This document shows positions 46,624-58,567 of a stretch of 64,000 nucleotides of DNA, piece by piece. This DNA comes from Histoplasma ohiense. Its lineage: Eukaryota; Ascomycota; Eurotiomycetes; Onygenales; Ajellomycetaceae. The notes beneath the pieces were generated by a model that worked only from the letters and a program-made list of their open reading frames with translations, was not told the DNA's origin and did not search any database. The first letter of the stretch is position 1, and every line of letters begins with the position of its first letter. Where the stretch lies: the NCBI GenBank assembly GCA_017607445.1, contig JAEVHH010000002.1, forward strand, positions 434,001 to 498,000, given 5' to 3'. Both the position numbers and the translations under genes were made by a program.

Positions 46624-46931
46624 TGTGACGGGTTAGCACCCGTTAGTAGTTAACTTACGCAACCAACTCCCCTTCTACACCCGTTCGCCCTTCTCATTGC
46701 GATCCCGCTCGCGTAGTTCCTAACGATTCCTCCGCGTAACCCTTAATGTTCTTCCGCTCCGCGCTCCACTGTGGCGCGGCTTCTGATATTCCTCCGTCCT
46801 GATCTCCCCTCTATAAGAACCCCTTCATACGACCTTTCCTTCTGATCTCTTTTCTCTTTCTTTCTTTAATCGATTCGTAAACTGTATTTAGGATAGTGCT
46901 TAGTCTGTTAATCAGTAGTACGCCCGTTACA
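46624..46931 (+). mobile_element. solo LTR (308 bp) with 5-bp target duplication
   Basis: Starts TGTGACGGG and ends CCCGTTACA, which are near-perfect inverted ends with TG...CA termini. ATTCT occurs immediately before (46619-46623) and after (46932-46936), a perfect 5-bp duplication. Inside are a TATA-like TATAAGAA (about 46,812), a CT-rich stretch and no ORF. An ACGGGTTAGCACCCGT palindrome lies at the left end. A Ty3/Gypsy-type LTR is most likely. No internal retroelement region is adjacent, so this is a solo LTR left by recombination. CG dinucleotides are retained, so it is younger than, or escaped, the decay seen around it. Confidence 0.85.
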
Positions 46932-46939
46932 ATTCTGTT

Positions 46940-47100
46940 ATAGTGCTGCTATTTTAGCAAAGAAAAACAAGAAATTAAGAGCTGCAAATGAGAAGCAAAA
47001 GAGAAAGTGAGAGAAAGATTATATATATAGCTCAGAAAGATGTTTTAAGAGTTAAAAGAAGAAATAGATTGTATACAAATTATCAATAAAGAGAAAAGAG
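46940..47100 (+). pseudogene. decayed pogo-type transposase, C-terminal tail
   Basis: Broken frames read LAKKNKKLRAANEKQKRK, then after a frame change IYIAQKDVLRVK. This is the basic tail typical of fungal pogo/Fot1 transposases. The solo LTR sits just upstream. Probably the 3' end of the same relic that starts at 45,741. Confidence 0.5.
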
Positions 47101-49155
47101 AGAGGATAGAGATTTCTGACTCTCAATCATGAAAATGTGCAGCACCTTGATGTAGTAGATGTGGTACTATTGAACATACTGTTTGTATGTATGTACATGT
47201 ACATGTGAAAGCAGATTTGTAAATAATTCTTAATATAATTAATCTATTTTTCTTACATAGTTGTTGTTATATTTGATTATAAAGATGCAAAATGATGAAA
47301 AGTGGCCGACTCGCTTGTGGATTACATTATGTGTTTTTGCAACTCTTCCTCACATCTAAATGATCAGAACAGCATACCTAGGTATTTGTTCCTCTCTTCC
47401 CTACCTTGGGACACTATCAATAACTCTATCCCCTTTTGTCATTTTATTTCATCTCGTATCCTAACATGAGCAGAGAGAAGAAAAAATTAAATGGAAGAAA
47501 CGAGACCTAAACCATGTGACCAGGGAGGCGTACTCGGAGAAACGGGGGAACGGAAAGGATAACAATGAGCATCAATACACTCACCATTTCTAAATGGGAA
47601 ACAGACCTAATTTCTAACATATTCAAAACTCTCCGCCCCCCGTGCTTCCAAATTGTTCTATTAACAGCCAAGAGAGCGTGATGATGTGGAACCGCCCGCG
47701 ATTACTTCAAAGGAATTACATGCGCGTGCCGGTGATGATGCTCAGAAGATGTAGAGGAACCATTTGGTTAGGATGAGTTTTTTCCTTTCCTTTCCTTTCC
47801 TTTTCTTTTCTTTTCAAAAGATCTTGCACACAGTGCTGCGACGAAGATGCTGGCAGAGAGAACCCCAAGGTAGGTAAGGGTAGCCTTGCATGTCTGAGAT
47901 GCTTTGCCGCCCAGGTCGACGAATCAGTTTTCCCTGTTAGATTTTTACTCGGTGCATTCTTTGTTATTGTTATTTGTCTTTATTTCCTTCTTTTCGATTT
48001 CTCAACATGCTCAGCCGTTTAACCCTCTTTGTCAGTTGTAAAAGGCGTTGCATCAAGTCGAACGACCCACAAGCAACCAAGGAAATCCGCCCAAGCCAGT
48101 GTTTAACATGCGGTACTCTCGCAGTCCAGAGGGAATCATCCTGCGTAATTATATTGCTGCCCGAGGCGAAGCCCTAAGATTATTCTAAAAAATTATACTA
48201 CCGCGGTAAATATTTTCGGAAATATACTAAACTTAGTCTTCCATATATTTTCAAAGTATATATTTTGTTGATATACAGAGGCTATAAGATAATGGTTTAT
48301 CTGACACAACAGAGAGAGATCAAATAAGAAAAATAGGAAAGGAAGGAAGAGAGAGAAGGAGAACAAGAAGATGGAAAAAGATTAGGCACAAAAGTAGTGC
48401 AGGAATCAAGGAATGAAAAAAATGCTTCTATAGAAAATATATATTTCAAGTCTCCGTCTGATTCTCTCGTCTGCAGGGGTATCTTGTATATAAATAAAAA
48501 TGACAACTCAAGCAAGATGATTAAGAAGAGGGCGATAATAGGCGAAAGTGAAACAAGGCTCCATCTGAGCTTGTGCACTGGGCCTAGTGAATATATATGA
48601 AAGAAAAAATAAAATGAGCAGGGGAGAAAAAATCAACTAAAAAAGTGTTGGACAGAGAATGAACGAGCGATGCGAGTGGTCATAACCAAATGAGCGTTTC
48701 AATCACTTTCCAAAATGAACAGGACGCCGGAAGGAAAAATGGAAAGCAGTCAAAGGTAGGAACTGGTCAGATACTTACTTTCTTAGATATGTATATATGG
48801 ATCAGTTGGAATCATTAAGGCGTCAGGATTTTGAAACCGTAATGGGGTAATGAGCAAAAGAAGAAATCAGAGGAAGAAGGAAACGGGGAAAGGGGAGAGA
48901 ATGAGATCTTATACAGGATTAATGTAACGAAGAGCGAGTCAAAAAAAAAAAAAAACCTGATCAAACTGGGAAAGAAATTTACGTATATACGTATAGATAT
49001 ATATATATGCATATATATATATATATCTTTCTCCTTGAAGACAGGCGCCAAAAACGATAAATAAAATAAAACATGATAAAAACATGATAGAATAGAAAAA
49101 ATATCCCTTACCATTCAAATCATTGAAGCTAATAACAGCCGATTAAGACCCCTGA
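47101..49155. other. gene-free spacer, kinesin 3' side
   Basis: Contains a TTTCC/TTTTC tandem tract at about 47,780-47,815 and AT repeats at about 48,990-49,026. The frame 47974-48177 (67 aa) has no motif. The part next to 49,155 should be the kinesin 3' UTR. Confidence 0.5.
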
Positions 49156-52100
49156 TCATCTGCTACTCCTCCCACCACCGTTACCATTAGCCTGTGTGCT
49201 AAAATAGCCCTGATCAATTTTCAAAATCCACTCGACTTTCTGTGCCTCTGTCCTCGCCGCAAAGGGGAACGTATTCTGCGTCCCGTAAATGGCAAACAGA
49301 TTTGGCCGCCCTCTCATGGACAAGCCGTCGCCATCCCGACTAGTTCTCACGCCGCCGTCCAGCAACCGTGCAAAGTCTGGTTCATGATCGACACGCGAGT
49401 TGCGAAGATTGATTGCGTTTATCTCGTCGCCATCGGGCACGGAGTGGATGTGAAGGTATGGGACGCGGAGCTCGACGAAACGGCGGACCCAGTTGCTATA
49501 TGTGTCGTCGGGTGTGTAGAGGTAGCCGGATTTGAGGACAGTGGGGTTCTTGGGTATGTGTTGGATTGTGGCTACGAAGCGAGGTCTTGACGGCTCTTGT
49601 GGGTGATGCTGTTGAGGACTGGGTAGTGGCGGAGGCGACGATTGCAATGACTGTTCTGCGGGGATGGCGGAGCAATCGCCACTGGTGCTCGCTAGGCTTG
49701 TTGCAGCGGAAAAGTTTCTTGCGAAGGCAGCACCACGAGTAGGCGGTTCAGTATGATCCTTGATAAGGATTATTTCAGTTAGGTCCTTTTTAGTTGACCA
49801 TAGATCGAGATACTTCCGAAGCAACATATCTCGTCGCTCGCTACCACCGTCTTGCCCCTGAAGCGGAGTAGATCTACCATTGGTCGATAACGGTGTTAAG
49901 GTGCGTGTACTCAATGCTCCCCGAGCGGCGTCTATTTCGGCAAGTCGTTGTCGTTTCTTTCGAGCACTAATGAAATCTCGGATGAGTGATACCTTTCGCG
50001 GGGCCCAATTTGTTAGTAGCTCTTCACCCTTGACATAGTCATTCTGAGTATTCATGCGCCAGAGATCCGCTGCTCGTTTCGCTGATATGGGCCGCACGGC
50101 TACGGAGAACATCCCCACGGTGGAGTGCACAACACGGAGTGAGCTCCAGAATTGCTTGAACATCGACTGCGGCCGTACATAAGCCCTCCCCAATATCTGT
50201 AGCGTTTGATCGAGCTCAAATACGATGGGCTCCTGCAGTCGTGGAGAAATCAGATTCCAACGAAGGGATATCTGAACGCGATATTTGTCTGCGGTTATTC
50301 GGTCGAGTAGCAGCGACCCATGAAGACTCGAATCCCACTGCCCGACAAGTGTTACGTTGGACGTCCCATCAGCGTTGTCAGTAACCATTGGTTCTTGTAT
50401 TAGTTTGAGAGGTACATCTAAAGATTTCAGGTCCGCATCAGGGATTTTTCCCCAGGGATCAAGAAGCCGAATTGTTCCAACTCTTAAATTCGTGACATCT
50501 TCCCACGGTAGGCTTTCAGTTGAATTATGAGTGAGGTTGACCACGATGCGTCGCTGCAATCCTTGATGGAGTTGATAAGTGCCAGCATCGAGACTATTGC
50601 TCTGCACCACATCGACAGGAATGTATTCACCATTCTCAGCAAGCTCAAGTATTTGTATTCGCACAAAGATATCGTGCCGTTCTTCTTGATAAAACTCGGA
50701 CTCGGGAATTCGCGGCGTCTTCCTCTTCTGAGGCGGTGACTCGGGAGAATCCCGCAGTTCATCCCAACTGAGCAGTTTGTCAAGATGCATTGAAGTTACT
50801 GAGGCAAAAATGCACACTTTCAAGGTCGAATTCCTGGGGCTGTTGAGGGGAAGGCTCATGCTATGAACGCTCTCGAACCTGATCGAGTTTTCATCGAAGC
50901 CATTAATCATCTGCGTTGTTGTAGCACCGCCTTCGTCCGAAACACCAGGGACAAATAGTTGAGCATGCACGTCAGTTCCTTCCCGTTCCGCAAAGCCCAC
51001 CATATCACGCATTACCACATTAAACTTGAGAGTCGATGAAGGTGCTTGTGCGGAGGATGGCTCGAGGGATAGTTTTATGATCCCGACAACGCTTTGGGTA
51101 TATGGTGATATGGCTTCAACGGAGAAATCCTGTACCCTCGACTCAAATACCGCTGCTAATGGGATGTCAGCGTCACCTACCAGTGAGTATTGAGGGGTGC
51201 ATGTCTCCGAGAAGGGATTTTCGAGCTTGAAATGCTGGATATAGTCCGGCCGGTCGATATATTGATGCATCTGTCGCATGGTCTGGACGCGACGTTGCAG
51301 CTTGTCAATAGACCAGATGTAGATAACATTGTGTTTGAAATCAATTACCCGAACTCCGATGCATGGTTTCTTCGCGTCTTCCAGAGCCACATCGTCGTCG
51401 CCTGAAATGCCGTTTAGGACTAGATCATAGGACGACGCCATATGATGTCCGACATCAACGACAACGAATTGGAAAACAACGTGCTTATCCATTATATTAC
51501 TCATGACTTGTGCTTCCTTGAGTAGTGACGCGTGCTGAAGAACCGATTCGGCCATCCGAACATAATTCCGCTGTCGCCAATGCAGAACAACGGACCTGGC
51601 AATTGACATCTCTCCAGGCTCCAGTGGAGTGAATCCGGTTTCAAATATCCTCTGGGGACCTAAATACCCCATGTGTTTTATTTGGGATTCAAACTCTTTT
51701 TTCTGTCTTTGCAGTTCTTGTTGAAACTCCTCCTTCGCAACTTTGAGCGCATCTTCCATCCGTGCTTTTTCTACGCGTAGCTCTTCTAAATCAGGCGATG
51801 CCACCCCGGCGGCTGTAGCAATCTTTGTTTTATACTCTTCCTTTTGCCTATCGAGCTGCTGTTGCATGTCGTCACGAACCATCTGTAGTGCAGTATTATC
51901 TACCTCCCCGTCTTCGTCGTCAGCTTGGCGCGGCGTCCCCGGCATCGTAAGCGCTGTGTCTAGGGAAAAGTTGTCGATAGTTCCATTTGACATATACTTC
52001 TCCCGCACTGGATACGAGCTAAGCGAATCGGAATCGTCCTCACCGTCGAGAAGTTTGCTCTCTGGCCGGCCCCGCCGCACTGCTCGGGCTTTCTGCACGT

Positions 52101-54293
52101 CATCAAACAACGCGTTTAGTTCATCGTCCGTCAGATGTGAAATCTTCTGGTCAGGCCCTAATATCGCACTCGCGGCTTCTCGTCGAGCATAGAACCAATC
52201 GGAATCCCGACCCCTGTGCGATGGCAAGGGGGATTCGGCTCTACTAGACTCTCCATCGACTTCTGAGCCTGCCTTGCTCATGGATCTGTCATGTCCCATT
52301 CTTCCTGGCGCGGGGGATCCAAGCTGGCTTGTGGTGATGGAGTGCCGAAGAAGGCTTTGTTCCACCCTTTCAGCACGCGCTTCTTGGGGATGATTAAACC
52401 GGAAGATGTGAAAGTCGCCCAGAATAATCCGAAACCCACTTCGTAATCGTTTGGGCTTGTCTATGCGCAAGCCATTGACCATCACAGCCGCACCCTCGTT
52501 GGGTACGATGGTAACAACATTATCGACGTTCTCAAAACTACAGTGATGGTGAAGTATTTTTGAACCATTCAGTCGGATTTCCGAGGTTGCCGCCGTATCC
52601 ACGTTACCGACCGTGGTTGTGCCCGGTTTAATGTTATAAACCAAACATTCTGTAAGCAAAGGATCATCGCTCAGGTTGACAAGATGGGGTATCTTTTTGG
52701 GCGTGCTGAGCCCGACAAATCCCTTTTCGATACTGATACCCAATTCCTCCAGCGCCGCTTCACGTTCTTTATGAATTTCCTCGGTTTTCTGCAACTTCTC
52801 CTCCCAAGTCTGGTTGAGATCTTTGTAAAGTTTTTCGCTCTGGTTCAGTTGCTCGACGATCTCTGCCTTGCTGACTTTTTTGATCGACCCGTCGGCCTGG
52901 GCGATGGATACCATCTGTTGATCAAGCGGAGTACCAGGTGGATAAACTTCTTCAGCGAGACCGCCGCCGGCAGCGCTTCCGGCAACTGCCCCTCCACCAA
53001 GCTTGCTCCTAAGCTGCGCCAGCTCCTCCTTGAGTTCCCGGATCATCCTTGCATTAGGATCCTCGTTAACCACAGCATGATTCTTGATCCTCTTGGCGGA
53101 ATCAGCGTAACGCAGCGTACTTAGCGTCTCATCGTAATTGATATCGGCTGGTGAGATTGCCGCGATCATAGCAGTCATGGAGTTACCTCCCAGAGAATCC
53201 TTCAGAAGCCACGTCAAAACGGAGTCACGGTATGGCACCATCGAGGCGCTTTTCTTTTTCCCAGCGGACAAATCAGCCAAAGCTGCAATGACACGACCAA
53301 GAGTAGAGAGTGAGCGATTGATCTCCGCACCCTCCTTGAGACGCGCGCCAGTTGCGCCAGTGGAAGTAGCTCTCTCTGAACCGGCCAAGTCGACCAAACT
53401 AATACGAGAGACCTTTTCCGTATCCATGGTTGTCTCCGTGTCGTGGCGCTTTTGTGTCACTGTAAGGGTAAAAACGGCGTGTGATCGACTGGAAGTCTCG
53501 TTCATATTTGTGGCCGCGACGGTTCGCGCCTTGTTACCCTCGTCCATCAAGTTCTCGATTTCCTGGAAAGAGCGAACCACCAGCTTCGCCAAATCTTCAA
53601 CGTAGGGGCCCGTTGAAGGATGCTCTCGAACTTTAAGGTTGCCCTTGGTTGTGGGGTTAAGCAAATCCCTGACCCTCTCGTTGTAAATCTCGAGATACGA
53701 CACCTCCACCGTACACGTAAGATTTTTATCCGCGGACTGAAGCGCAGCGATCCTCAAGAACATATCCTTGCAGATCTTGGGGATAACGCCCGCTTCCTCG
53801 CCGTACCCCATCATGGAATACGACTTGCCAGATCCAGTTTGGCCGTACGCAAAAATACAGTTATTATATCCTTGAAACGCATTGTCCAGCAACGGTTTAC
53901 CGAGATCTTCAAAAAGGTCATCCTGGCCGGCGAAATGCGGGTCGCTGCGGTTAAACGACCAGTAAGATTTATCGAATGCGAACACTTTCGGCCCTTCAAC
54001 GGCTGCACCCCCTTGCTTCGCGCCTTTCCGTGATTTTTCTTCTGCTCCGGGTGGTGGCGTAAGTACGGTCTGCGAGCCTTTCATTTGAACGATACATTTT
54101 GCTTTACGGTCGAGCTCTGTAGCGTAGATTGCGACATACACAATCACATATAATTAGTACCAAAGTAGTCACCAGCTGAGTAGTATATCTTGTGTGGATA
54201 TGAAGAGGGGGAGACCGGGGGAGACTGACCTCGGCCATTGAAAGGCCGCACCCTCACCACCACCTTAATATTTCCTCCTCCGCCTGGAGCCAT
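49156..54293 (-). CDS. uncA: kinesin-3 motor, UNC-104/KIF1 type
   Basis: Microtubule plus-end motor for vesicle/endosome transport, 1674 aa. Exons on the minus strand: 54293-54230 and 54116-49156. The 113-nt intron was placed because exon 1 encodes GGGGNIKVVVRVRPFNGR, the conserved first strand of the motor, and splicing gives a clean phase-1 join to ELDRKAKC. Motor domain residues about 8-390 with P-loop GQTGSGKS (about 113), switch I NETSSRSH and switch II LVDLAGSE; a short neck; FHA domain about 520-610 (TTTVGN...EIRLNGSKILHHHC); coiled coil (about 800-870); KIF1B/DUF3694-type middle; C-terminal PH domain (about 1555-1655, SGYLYTPDDTYSNWVRRFVELR). This is the full kinesin-3 plan. A. nidulans UncA is the named counterpart. 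Confidence 0.96.
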
Positions 54294-56196
54294 CTTCGCC
54301 CGTGCCCCATGCACTCAGTCCCTCTTCTCTCAACCTCCTCCAATATCAGCAATTCGAATCAGTCTAAATTTTCCGAGACGTAACAGCCGTTGGCACCAAA
54401 ATGATCAGACGAAATCGAAGAAAGATGGTGAGAAGTTTAAGAAAAAGCGGGGCCATATATATGTAACCGGAAGCCGGGGGAACGTGATCCAAATTAACCT
54501 CGATACCGATAGGAGTGCGAGGGGAATATCAGCCGGGCGATATGGCGCGCTGTGGATGGATTCGAAGCGCGTAAACAACCAACGTCATCTAAAAGGGATG
54601 ACAGTGAACAAGGATATTATATACGAGGACTCAAGATCGAAGGGCAGTTGCGGCCATTCACCATTCAAGTGTCCGACGTGCACAGGTCGCATACATCCCC
54701 CATCCGACTGGGACGACACTCGAATCTGCTATCACGGTTAACTTGGAGAGCAAAAGTACAGGATAACATTTTTCGATGTCGGGGGTTCGAACAGCCACAG
54801 ATCGCGGCCTGGGAAATTAGAGTTGCGTCACCAGCCACGCTTATGTCATTGGAGCGGTATTTCAGCCACAAATTTACCTTAGTCAGCGGCCGGCTTCCCG
54901 CCCCCGGCCATGGAACAAAAACTGGCGGAAACCTTGCTTCATGGTTCATGGGGAGAGCGCAAGCAAGTATCATCTCAATGTTGCTGCTGCTGGTCCGCTG
55001 GTCTGCTGAGCTCGCCACATTGTTTCCAAAGTTCTTATCTTAATTAACTATTCCCAATTCCCATCAGCCTGTGGCAGGTTAGCTAAGCTTTGCGTATCGC
55101 TCAGCCTTTTCTTCTCCTCAAAGCCAGTCCGGGTATTCGGGAAGTGTCACCGCGACATGATGATGCAGTAGATTACAAGATTTCAACTATGATGTGAGTC
55201 TGTGGTACAACAACGAACTCTCCGGGGCACTATTCGCCCCCGAGGTCGATCTTCTTTGGCTTTCTTCCGCTGAAGCAGGTTGGTGGTTTCGGCAGCAATT
55301 CGGCTCCTCCATGGCCGGGATTTCAAAATCTAGAACCAGAGGAAACTCCAAAAATGAGACGGTCAAGAATGCTATTACCACCAAATCCTGTGGCACCCCA
55401 TTTGCCAGTGACGTGGCGGAAGTGAACAAAGGGGACTTCAAACCAAGACTTCATACCAAGAACTTTGATTGATGGCAAGGCAGCTCACCACGTGAGGCGG
55501 CGTCCAGGCTGCGGTATGCGGTAGTTGATAGTTAACGAGTTAGTTACGAGCCCATACTCTATGTAAGCGGAATGTGGTGGGTGTCCATCGCCATCCCCAT
55601 CCTTCAATTGGGGCGCTTGCTAGCAGAAAAAGCAACGAAACCTAATAGGCCCGGGTCCCACACGCTAACAATGGCTACAGGAGCTGTGCGTTGCTGCTGA
55701 TTTTACGGGCCCAGGTCGGTCCAGGTCGGCGCAGGCGCAAGTCCCAGTCCGCAAAGTCTCCCACAAAGTCTCCCGCGGGCTTCCAACCTCCCAGCAAAGC
55801 CCAGCAGCTGTTCGCTGGGAGCGGCGGCAGGAAACAGGTGACAGACAGCCAGGCTAGCGGCTGAGCCAACTCCAAACTCCCCCAAGCCGCCTTCCCTGAC
55901 TCGCAGAGGGCAAACCCCTCACGCGCTGGCTTCAACTGCCCTTAACTGTCCTTCACTGCCCTCGCGAGTCAACTGACCCCCGTATCGGGGAATAGATCTG
56001 CTCCCGGCTATCCTGTGCCGTGTCGCACTATAAATATCATGCCTATTGGGTGTCTGGCTTCATCGTCCCCCTCGTCCCCCTCCTACCCTCCTGAACAACA
56101 CCTGGCAGCACTCAAAACAACTTTCTGGTTTGATTTGCCTTTTCCCTCGTTTCCCCCTTGTTATATCCTGTCCAGCCAGTTCTCTGTTGAAATGCC
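54294..56196. other. kinesin / nirK intergenic region
   Basis: Divergent promoters. Frames of 163-167 aa at 54.2-55.0 kb have no motifs and overlap both strands. No repeat family is recognised. Confidence 0.5.
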
Positions 56197-57540
56197 ATGC
56201 AGAGCCTGCGCACGCCTCTAGTCATGTCTTGGAAGGCTTCTTTGCCTGCCAGACACTATGTTGTTCCCGGTTGCAGAGCTTCTGGTTCCCGCCAGTTAAA
56301 CTCACACGGTCGAGCTTCCCTCCGACAAATCAGGTACCGCGCGTCGGTTCGCGGATACTCCACGGAACCTTCCCAAGCTCCAGCAAAGAGAAGTGTCCAA
56401 TTGGGAGTTGCTGCAGCAGTTGCCATCTCGATCGGCCTGGGTCTCGTAGTCTATCGACGGCCCGCAAAGCCTGTCCACCTCGACTCCAAGAAGGAATACT
56501 CGGCACACCTCCGGAACATCGTGGATGCTGCGGAACCTGTTGGAAAATCCCTAAATCTATCCGACCTTCCTGTCGAGGAAGCGCAACTCACCAGCGCCCC
56601 CAATGTGCCCCCGCCCATTACTCGAGACCACCCCGTCCTCCTCAAGGTGCCCTTGACAACCACTACGAAGATAAAGCAACTCACCAGCACCTACAAGTAT
56701 GAGCAGTGGACTTTTAACAACCAAGTGCCGGCGCCGTTTATCCGGGCGCGCGTTGGGGACGTCATTGAGCTGTCCCTGACAAACAAGGATGTGACAGGCA
56801 ACCCTCACAACATCGACTGTCATGCATTTACGGGTCCTGGCGGGGGAGCCTCGCTGACAACTGCCGAAGAGAATCAAAACAAGACCGGTAGATTCAAGCT
56901 TCTATACCCTGGACTATTTATCTACCACTGTGCGGCAGCCCCAGTGCCCGTTCACATCGCCAACGGGATGTACGGTCTCATCTACGTACAGCCGGAAGAA
57001 GACCCCCTCCCCAAGGTTGACAAGGAATACTACGTGATGCAGAGTGAGTTCTACCACGAACCGCCCGAGATTGAGGAGAATGGCAAGCGCTCCTCTCTTG
57101 TTGAATTTTCATACCCCAACGCCCTCCGCGAAGACCCGGATGTGGTTGTTTTCAACGGCAGCGAGACTGCCCTCACCATGGACCATCCCCTCAAAGCCAC
57201 CGCGGGCGAAACCATCCGTGTTTTCTTTGGCAACGCTGGACCGAACTTGACAAGCTCGCCACATATCATCGGGAGCACCTTCCATAACCTCTACCGCGAC
57301 GGGGACATCCTCAGCCCGCCAGCCCGCAATGTGCAGACGACCACAGTGCCTCCCGGCGGTGCGACAATTTTTGACATGAAAGCGGTTGTACCAGGAACGT
57401 ACACATTGGTGGACCATGCCATCTTCCGACTCGATAAAGGCGCTGTCGGATTCATAAATGTGACGGGCAATCCGAGGCCGGATGTATACCAGAGCAACGA
57501 GCATGCGGAGCCGTGCGTTGGGTGTAAACTGCATCCATGA
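56197..57540 (+). CDS. nirK: mitochondrial copper nitrite reductase (NirK)
   Basis: Reduces nitrite to nitric oxide in fungal denitrification, 447 aa, no introns. The first 80 residues are basic/Ser-rich (mitochondrial presequence) followed by a single hydrophobic segment (about residues 70-88). Two cupredoxin domains follow. Copper ligands: type 1 His204, Cys245, His254, Met259; type 2 His209, His244, His407; the catalytic Asp is Asp207 (HNIDCH). The motif HNxDFHAATGPGGG of bacterial enzymes reads HNIDCHAFTGPGGG here, with Cys for Phe. An alternative start Met10 exists. Fungal nirK is believed to be an ancient mitochondrial-lineage gene; its partner P450nor is not in this window. Confidence 0.95.
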   Translation: MQSLRTPLVMSWKASLPARHYVVPGCRASGSRQLNSHGRASLRQIRYRASVRGYSTEPSQAPAKRSVQLGVAAAVAISIGLGLVVYRRPAKPVHLDSKKEYSAHLRNIVDAAEPVGKSLNLSDLPVEEAQLTSAPNVPPPITRDHPVLLKVPLTTTTKIKQLTSTYKYEQWTFNNQVPAPFIRARVGDVIELSLTNKDVTGNPHNIDCHAFTGPGGGASLTTAEENQNKTGRFKLLYPGLFIYHCAAAPVPVHIANGMYGLIYVQPEEDPLPKVDKEYYVMQSEFYHEPPEIEENGKRSSLVEFSYPNALREDPDVVVFNGSETALTMDHPLKATAGETIRVFFGNAGPNLTSSPHIIGSTFHNLYRDGDILSPPARNVQTTTVPPGGATIFDMKAVVPGTYTLVDHAIFRLDKGAVGFINVTGNPRPDVYQSNEHAEPCVGCKLHP

Positions 57541-58567
57541 GCGATGCATGCATGTGTTTGGTTCTTTCGATTCGAAAATTTTATGATTCAGTTTTACCTT
57601 ACGTATCGATGATACCTGTTTCCTGTCTTTCCTTTTTAAATTTTCCAACTCACTCACTCCTAATTAAACAAGAGTCGTCCTCGCATAATATTATTTATTC
57701 CTTGCTATTATGAAAAATAACCATTCAATTATAAGTTTTGTTTCACGCAACCATTTCCCATCATGATTTGAGTCACTATCTTAATAAATGGATGACGACT
57801 CTTCGCCCATTATGTTTGACAGCGCATTGTTTCTCGGGTCTGGTCTCAGAATCCGCCGGGGTATTATCCAGGGTTTGGCTATTAAGCCCCGCAAAAGTGC
57901 CCGGGCCGACACAGCGTCTGCAGCCTCTCTCGATTTAGCCTCCGGCGTATTGTCCAGGGTTGTCGCAATATAGCTATCCTAGACCAATGAGCGAAGCAAT
58001 ATTACACATGATGCATAGTACTCTGCACACTGTACATCTGTCATAATCTCACGATTGAGTATCCCCAAAGACCAAAACCACATCCAATACACAGAGCAGA
58101 CTCCTCGTTCTCCCTCAATGTTTAAATCATACCGGGCCCGAAGTCCGGGTGGGGGCGTTGGGGGGCAATTCCAGCTCCAACCACCGCCCAGACTTAGGGC
58201 TTGGCTTTGGCAAAAAAAAACAACCACAACAACAACTAAACGTCATCCATAACCTATCCATCCTTTCTCCCCAATTTCAGATCATTCTTTGTGCTAATTC
58301 TTATCTTTTTCTAGCGCTTGCATTTGCCCAAAATGGAGGACAGTGCGTGGGCGGAATAAGTCCTGTGAATTGAGAATGCACCTTCGGCTTAAAAATTCCA
58401 TTCACAACCCTGCCCTGCGCAAGCGAATTCGATCCAAGACGAAAGAGTCCAAAAAAAAAGCAGAAGAAGGGAAAGAAGGAGGTGAAGGTGAAGGTGAAAG
58501 TGGTTACTTAGACATCAAAACAAAACGTTAAGAAGGAAAATAAAATCCCAGGGCGGTCGAGGAGACA
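57541..58567. other. nirK / GT90 intergenic region
   Basis: About 1 kb between tandem plus-strand genes; A-rich and purine-rich close to the next start (58,450-58,500). No gene is recognised. Confidence 0.45.

Noticed and set aside
54238..55043. 163-167 aa frames in the kinesin promoter region
   Set aside because: No motif, overlapping frames on both strands, and the first overlaps kinesin exon 1.
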